Shown here: in pieces, positions 6,681-10,000 of the stretch | How the letters are laid out: each line of letters opens with the position of its first letter | Position numbering within the stretch: the stretch's first letter is position 1 | Assembly: GCA_964541595.1 (NCBI GenBank) | Contig: CAZIRO010000107.1 | Coordinates: forward strand, 1-10,000 | Reading direction: 5' to 3' | Length of the DNA stretch: 10,000 nucleotides | Origin: CAZIRO01 sp964541595 | GTDB lineage: Bacteria; Acidobacteriota; HRBIN11 | Translations under genes and position numbers: made by a program | Notes under the pieces: model-generated | The model's input: the letters and a program-made list of their open reading frames with translations, nothing else | Told to the model about the DNA's origin: nothing | Database searches by the model: none

Positions 6681-8036
6681 TCATCGGGACGGGTCTCCGA
6701 TCATGATACGATGGATATGTTGTGTCAGAAAGTCCGGTAACCAGTTCACACGTTGCCGGATCTGGGTATGGACCCGCCGGGTCAGCGGCACCGCATGCTG
6801 GGGAAACTGTGTCCGTCGATCCCGCCATTGACGGAGCAGGTGCGGATACATCTCGATCCACCGGTGATAGCAAGCGATCGTCGTGTTGAAGTTGTGATAC
6901 CTGCGGACATAGCGTTGTGCATGTTGTCCGATCCGGTACCGGATCTCCGGCCGGTGGTACAGTTTCCGGACTTGTTCGATCAGATCGTCCACACCCGTTG
7001 ACAGATTGATCCGGATACACGTGTGTTCAGGGAAAAACACATTAAACCGATGCCGGTTCATGATCACGGGCCGGCCTGCTGCCATCATTTCCAGCGTACT
7101 GAGAGAACATTCCCCCACCGGTGGGGCACGCAACGCGATACAGACGTCCACACTCTGCAGCAGTTGCCAGTACGTGCGTCGGTCGGCCTGATAGACGATC
7201 CGGACGTAGGCGTGGACACCCTCGTCCTGAGCCAGTTGCGCGACGTCCAGACCGCTTGCCCGGTACCCGACGAGCAGCAGGTATACGGGATAACGCAGCG
7301 CGCGCAGAATACGCATGGCGGTTAAGATGGTCGCCACGCCCTTGTGCGGTGTGAGCAGTCCGAAAGTCCCGAGCAGCAGTGATCCAGGGGGGATCCCGAG
7401 TGCTGTGCGTACTGCATGGCGCACGGCCGCGTTGTTTGATGGGATCCGGGGTTCCGTTTCCCACAGGCCCATCGGGATGTATGTAAAATGCAGGTCCGGA
7501 TAGCGCATGCGCAGGGTGCGGTATGTGTCGGGATTGTGCACCGCCGTGGATACGGCGGACTCGATGACTGTTCGATGGAGCGGTACGAAAAACGGGATGT
7601 GTTCCCAGGCGTATCCGGACTGAAAGGCCCGCAATACCGTGGTGGCGAATCGGTCGTCGGTTTCGTAAGCGATCTCCGCGTGGAGTTCGTCCGGGGAGTG
7701 GGCCGCATGGAACAGTTGCAACCTGCCATGCCCGAGCACGAGATCGTGCAGGACCACCAGCCCCGGATATGTCAACACGAACGGGTACACGAAATGATGA
7801 TGCACGCTGTTGCCCACCTGGTAAATGGATACGCTTTCGGGCGGGAGCGGTCGGTAGAGGAATTCGCGCCAGGAATGAACGGTATAATGCCCCTGCACAC
7901 TGACTTCCGGCTGGTCGACCACCACATGGACGTCATACCCGGACTGCGTGGCGAGCGCCTCGGCCACCGCATGCGTGTAAGCAGCGATCCCGCTTGGCAC
8001 GGGTGGCAGGGGAGAAAACATGTAAACGGACTTCAT
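6681..8036 (-). CDS. GT4-type glycosyltransferase, family 1-like
   Basis: A 451-residue cytoplasmic or membrane-associated enzyme with the two-domain GT-B fold of retaining GT4 glycosyltransferases, which transfer a sugar from a nucleotide sugar to an acceptor. The N-terminal domain begins SVYMFSPLPPVPSGIAAYT, the glycine-bearing loop typical of these enzymes. The linker leads to GTFGLLTPHKGVATIL, the start of the nucleotide-sugar domain. The donor-site glutamates are Glu309 and Glu316 in GECSLSTLEMMAAGRPVI. About 60 residues after the core form a basic, aromatic tail that could touch the membrane. The ATG overlaps the stop of the upstream glycosyltransferase as ATGA, indicating translational coupling. 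The sugar and acceptor cannot be read from sequence; capsule, O-antigen-like or exopolysaccharide synthesis is the likely context. Confidence 0.9.
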   Translation of the reverse strand: MKSVYMFSPLPPVPSGIAAYTHAVAEALATQSGYDVHVVVDQPEVSVQGHYTVHSWREFLYRPLPPESVSIYQVGNSVHHHFVYPFVLTYPGLVVLHDLVLGHGRLQLFHAAHSPDELHAEIAYETDDRFATTVLRAFQSGYAWEHIPFFVPLHRTVIESAVSTAVHNPDTYRTLRMRYPDLHFTYIPMGLWETEPRIPSNNAAVRHAVRTALGIPPGSLLLGTFGLLTPHKGVATILTAMRILRALRYPVYLLLVGYRASGLDVAQLAQDEGVHAYVRIVYQADRRTYWQLLQSVDVCIALRAPPVGECSLSTLEMMAAGRPVIMNRHRFNVFFPEHTCIRINLSTGVDDLIEQVRKLYHRPEIRYRIGQHAQRYVRRYHNFNTTIACYHRWIEMYPHLLRQWRDRRTQFPQHAVPLTRRVHTQIRQRVNWLPDFLTQHIHRIMIGDPSR

Positions 8037-9094
8037 GCGGTACCCTCGTGCCGGAGTAATGTCGCGATCACGGAATCCCAGCGCAGTTCGCGGATCTGCA
8101 TCCAGCCCGTTTCGCCCCAGCGTTGTGCCAGATCGCGATCGTCGAGCAATATCGCGATCGCATGCGCCAGGTGTTCCGGTTCCGGTGGGGTCACGAGACC
8201 GTTCTCCTCATGCCGCAAAAACTCGAGTACCCCGCCGCTGTCGGTCGCCGTCACGACCGGTTTGCGGGCCATCCACGCTTCCAGCGGAACGAGACCGTAA
8301 TCTTCATCGTAGGGAACGTATACAACCAATCGACATCGTGCGTAGTAACGTAACAGGTCCGCATCCGAAACCCGTCCCGCAAACTGTACGCGGTCGGAAA
8401 GACCCAGATCCCGTACCATCTGGCGCAGCGCGTCTTCTTCCGGTCCCGTTCCGATGATCACCGCCTGGTAGGGAACCCGTACGTGGTGCAGCGCTCGCAG
8501 AATCAGGTCTGTACGTTTGTTCTTTTCCAGTCGCTGAACGACGAGCACGATCGGTTCATACGCATCACAGTAGTATTGACCTTCGAGCGGCGGAGGCGGG
8601 TAAAGCACCTCCGCTTCCAGGTCCAGAAACCTTTTCAACCGTTGCTGCACGTTTTTGGATATCGTGTATATTGCCCGGGCTTCTTGCAGGTAAATCCGGT
8701 CGTGTTCCGCGATCCATCGGACCAGCTGCAGATCGTCCGCGCGGTACCGGTCGTATCCCGAGAGGTCCGTACCGTACCAGTCGTAGACCTGTCGAAACTG
8801 GTGGATCAGCCATACCACCTTGCGTGGGTGCATGATGAAGTACGATGGAAACTTCGTGGCGATGACGAGATCGATGGGGTGGTCCGTTTCGTTGGAAATG
8901 TCCAGCAGACGCCACAGCAGTGCACTGCGGACCACGGTTTCATGGGGCCAGGCGAGCAGGGGTAACGCCAGGGTGTCGACCTGGTGACCGGCCATACGGA
9001 GTCGCGTGGTCAGAGTATGCACGAGCGCCTCCGTACCGCCTCGCGTGTATAACACTTTTGGCCAGCACACGAGCACACGTGCCATGGTTCGCAT
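8033..9094 (-). CDS. GT4-type glycosyltransferase
   Basis: A 353-residue GT-B enzyme. The N-terminal domain has LYTRGGTEALVHTLTTRL, the glycine-rich acceptor-side loop. The C-terminal domain starts at VLVVQRLEKNKRTDLILRAL, has the donor-site motif EDYGLVPLEAW (Glu264 and Glu272, E-x7-E) and ends with ENGLVTPPEPEHLAHAI. These are all hallmarks of family 4. It is the first gene of a minus-strand unit: it overlaps the next glycosyltransferase by four bases, then uvrC follows. Two starts are possible. ATG 9094 lies nine bases after a TATGAT box, which would make the mRNA nearly leaderless. ATG 9085 (protein MARVLVCWPK) better matches typical N-termini and has GGATG upstream. The difference is three residues. 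Donor and acceptor are unknown. Confidence 0.9.
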   Translation of the reverse strand: MRTMARVLVCWPKVLYTRGGTEALVHTLTTRLRMAGHQVDTLALPLLAWPHETVVRSALLWRLLDISNETDHPIDLVIATKFPSYFIMHPRKVVWLIHQFRQVYDWYGTDLSGYDRYRADDLQLVRWIAEHDRIYLQEARAIYTISKNVQQRLKRFLDLEAEVLYPPPPLEGQYYCDAYEPIVLVVQRLEKNKRTDLILRALHHVRVPYQAVIIGTGPEEDALRQMVRDLGLSDRVQFAGRVSDADLLRYYARCRLVVYVPYDEDYGLVPLEAWMARKPVVTATDSGGVLEFLRHEENGLVTPPEPEHLAHAIAILLDDRDLAQRWGETGWMQIRELRWDSVIATLLRHEGTA

Positions 9095-9103
9095 CCGGGC
9101 GGA

Positions 9104-9109
9104 ATCATA
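9104..9109 (-). promoter_or_regulatory. Possible -10 box of the glycosyltransferase operon
   Basis: On the minus strand TATGAT is followed by nine bases and then ATG (9094). No good -35 box lies 16-18 bases upstream. If real, the transcript would have a leader of only about 2-12 bases, depending on which ATG is used. Confidence 0.3.
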
Positions 9110-9166
9110 TCATTCAAAAACGGTGGCACATGGAGGGAATGGGTTCCGACTCCCGCGTTGCGGTCA

Positions 9167-9180
9167 CGATCGTACGATCG
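9167..9180. repeat. 14-base perfect palindrome
   Basis: CGATCGTACGATCG is self-complementary. It lies about 75-85 bases upstream of the glycosyltransferase start, in a position suitable for an operator. Such CG/AT-alternating palindromes can also arise by chance in GATC-rich DNA. Confidence 0.4.
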
Positions 9181-9213
9181 CCGTTGCGTATCCGCTTCGT
9201 TCCCCCGTATCGT

Positions 9214-9239
9214 CTGAAATCGGGACAGGCCATGGGACA
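9214..9239 (-). repeat. Dispersed intergenic element, copy C
   Basis: Read on the minus strand it is TGTCCCAT, GGCCTGTC, CCGATTTCAG. It matches copy B at 23 of 26 positions and shares both ends exactly with copy A. It points toward the minus-strand glycosyltransferase gene about 120 bases downstream. Confidence 0.7.
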
Positions 9240-9294
9240 CCGTGGGGCCTCATTCGATCAAGCGATGTCCTCGGTCTTCCGTCCCGGGTGTCCG

Positions 9295-9314
9295 GCACCG
9301 GTGGCCACCGGTGC
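9295..9314. repeat. 20-base perfect palindrome
   Basis: GCACCGGTGG is followed directly by its complement CCACCGGTGC with no spacer. A diverged form (ACCGGTCGCCACCGG, 4003-4017) lies upstream of copy B in the other intergenic region. It is immediately preceded by a 15-base sequence also found at 3761-3775. It could bind a dimeric regulator or form a cruciform. Confidence 0.65.
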
Positions 9315-9320
9315 ATCCCC

Positions 9321-9346
9321 CGTCCCATTGCCTGCCCCGATCCCGG
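9321..9346 (+). repeat. Dispersed intergenic element, copy D
   Basis: It reads CGTCCCAT, TGCCTGCC, CCGATCCCGG, and is the most diverged of the copies with a nine-base middle. It matches copy C at 21 of 26 positions. It points toward the plus-strand gene at 9444 and ends about 30 bases before the likely -35 region. Confidence 0.6.
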
Positions 9347-9378
9347 AGGCGAATCCCCTTGATACCGTTTGACGGACG

Positions 9379-9409
9379 TTGTATTCTGGGGCTTCTCCTC
9401 GGCTATAAT
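9379..9409 (+). promoter_or_regulatory. Promoter of the 9444 gene
   Basis: A perfect TATAAT lies at 9404-9409. The best -35 match is TTGTAT at 9379-9384 with a 19-base spacer, longer than ideal; TTGACG at 9369-9374 is too far. Transcription would begin near 9416, leaving a leader of about 28 bases with GGGGGG at 9428-9433 and AAGGG at 9435-9439 as ribosome-binding candidates. Confidence 0.5.
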
Positions 9410-9443
9410 GGTACTCTGGAGAAGATCGGGGGGCAAGGGTGTG

Positions 9444-10000
9444 ATGTCGGACGTTCCGGAACCGTCTGTTGCCGTCGAACACGTTCCCGAATGGGCACGG
9501 GCAGATTATCGCCGCTGGCAGGAATCCGCACGGGCGTATCTCGAAGTATTGCAGATCTACAATGCCCTGCTGACCCAGATCGACGCGATGCATCATCTCC
9601 GGAGTCTCCAGGAGGCCATACCCCGGTTGCGAGACATCCAGCAGGCGATCAACCTCCATTTTGACGTCACCCGGGCCTTTCGCGCGGTTCCGGCGCGAAA
9701 GTTTTCCCCGCGCTGGTGGCTGTATCGATGGCTGGAAAGAGTGCTTGCGCCGTTGCTCGCATGGTTGCGAAAGTTTCATGAACCCCTGGTGCATCTGCTG
9801 AACGAACTGATCGAATACGGCGTCTCCTGGACGCAACAGATGCAGATCCTTGCAGCGAAACAGGTCCAGTTTTTCCAGCAGATCGTGCCCCTGATGGACG
9901 CGAAAGTGCGCGAGGCCGTTGCGCAGGAAGACTACAACGTCACGGTCAATACCGGCAGGGTGGAGCGAACGATTCAGGAGGGACTGCAGAGTTTGTCCAT
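9444..10000 (+). CDS. Helical protein of unknown function, 3' end outside window
   Basis: An open frame runs from ATG 9444 (or GTG 9441, directly before it) to the window edge, 185 residues without a stop. It begins MSDVPEPSVAVEHVPEWARA and continues with long helix-forming stretches rich in Gln and Leu: YLEVLQIYNALLTQID, then LRDIQQAINLHFDVTRAFRA. A segment SPRWWLYRWLERVLAPLLAW follows, amphipathic or weakly membrane-associating. Further helices end near VNTGRVERTIQEGLQSLS. No catalytic motif is visible in this part. The pattern (a helical region, then a basic Trp-rich segment ending in HLLNEL) recalls N-terminal extensions of some polysaccharide-cluster methyltransferases and glycosyltransferases. 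That is from memory and uncertain, but it agrees with the neighbouring glycosyltransferases. A promoter with TATAAT precedes it. Confidence 0.75.
   Translation, partial: MSDVPEPSVAVEHVPEWARADYRRWQESARAYLEVLQIYNALLTQIDAMHHLRSLQEAIPRLRDIQQAINLHFDVTRAFRAVPARKFSPRWWLYRWLERVLAPLLAWLRKFHEPLVHLLNELIEYGVSWTQQMQILAAKQVQFFQQIVPLMDAKVREAVAQEDYNVTVNTGRVERTIQEGLQSLS

Larger units (their letters stand above)
9095..9443. other. Divergent intergenic region with repeats and promoters
   Basis: This 349-base stretch separates the minus-strand glycosyltransferase/uvrC unit from the plus-strand 9444 gene. No gene is supported inside it. It contains a weak minus-strand -10 box (9104-9109), a 14-base palindrome (9167-9180), element copies C and D in opposite directions, a copy of the 15-base GTCCCGGGTGTCCGG (9281-9295), a perfect 20-base palindrome (9295-9314), and a plus-strand promoter (9379-9409). 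Copies C and D face each other and could pair over 21 of 26 positions around an 81-base loop. Confidence 0.7.

Noticed and set aside
7488..8300. 270-residue plus-strand open frame opposite the glycosyltransferases
   Set aside because: It is antisense to two well-supported GT4 genes, crosses their junction, has no recognisable motif, and is explained by high GC content.
9242..9664. 140-residue plus-strand open frame spanning the palindrome and promoter
   Set aside because: It overlaps the promoter and the start of the better frame at 9444, and its composition is shadow-like.

Overview
This window is a GC-rich (about 58-60% by eye) bacterial chromosomal segment, probably from a draft or metagenome assembly, because it carries a run of exactly 100 N (4271-4370), the usual placeholder for a gap of unknown size. 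All recognisable genes are bacterial. Arg and Trp are abundant and CGG/CGT arginine codons are common, but nothing seen fixes the phylum. A GC-rich, possibly thermophilic bacterium is a guess only.

Layout. (1) Positions 1-3746, plus strand: three overlapping genes that look like one operon. They are the 3' part of mazG (nucleotide pyrophosphohydrolase), a DUF58 protein, and a large membrane protein with a transglutaminase-like domain of the TgpA type. DUF58 plus transglutaminase is a widespread bacterial pair, usually next to a MoxR ATPase, but no MoxR gene is visible here. (2) Positions 3747-4143: a 397-base intergenic region with a hairpin after the transglutaminase gene, short tandem repeats, two copies of a roughly 26-base dispersed element, and a good sigma70-type promoter. 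(3) Positions 4144-4768: a small membrane-anchored protein built of tandem 18-residue helical repeats (54-base DNA repeat), interrupted by the assembly gap. (4) Positions 4786-9094, minus strand: two GT4-type glycosyltransferases that overlap by ATGA, followed 44 bases downstream by uvrC (excision nuclease subunit C). (5) Positions 9095-9443: a divergent intergenic region with a perfect 20-base palindrome, two more copies of the dispersed element, and a promoter with a perfect TATAAT box. (6) Positions 9444-10000: the 5' part of a plus-strand gene coding for a helical protein of uncertain function, possibly a surface-polysaccharide biosynthesis protein judging by its neighbours.

The most interesting signal is the dispersed element. 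Four copies (3835-3859, 4045-4070, 9214-9239 on the minus strand, 9321-9346) lie only in the two long intergenic regions. Three of them point toward the transcription unit that starts downstream: the repeat protein, the glycosyltransferase/uvrC operon, and the 9444 gene. Two sit just upstream of recognisable promoters. They could be a shared operator or activator site, or a small REP-like dispersed repeat. The second notable point is the repeat-protein gene. The two gap edges join in perfect repeat phase and reading frame, so the apparent frame break is an artefact, and the true gap is probably a whole number of repeat units (possibly zero).
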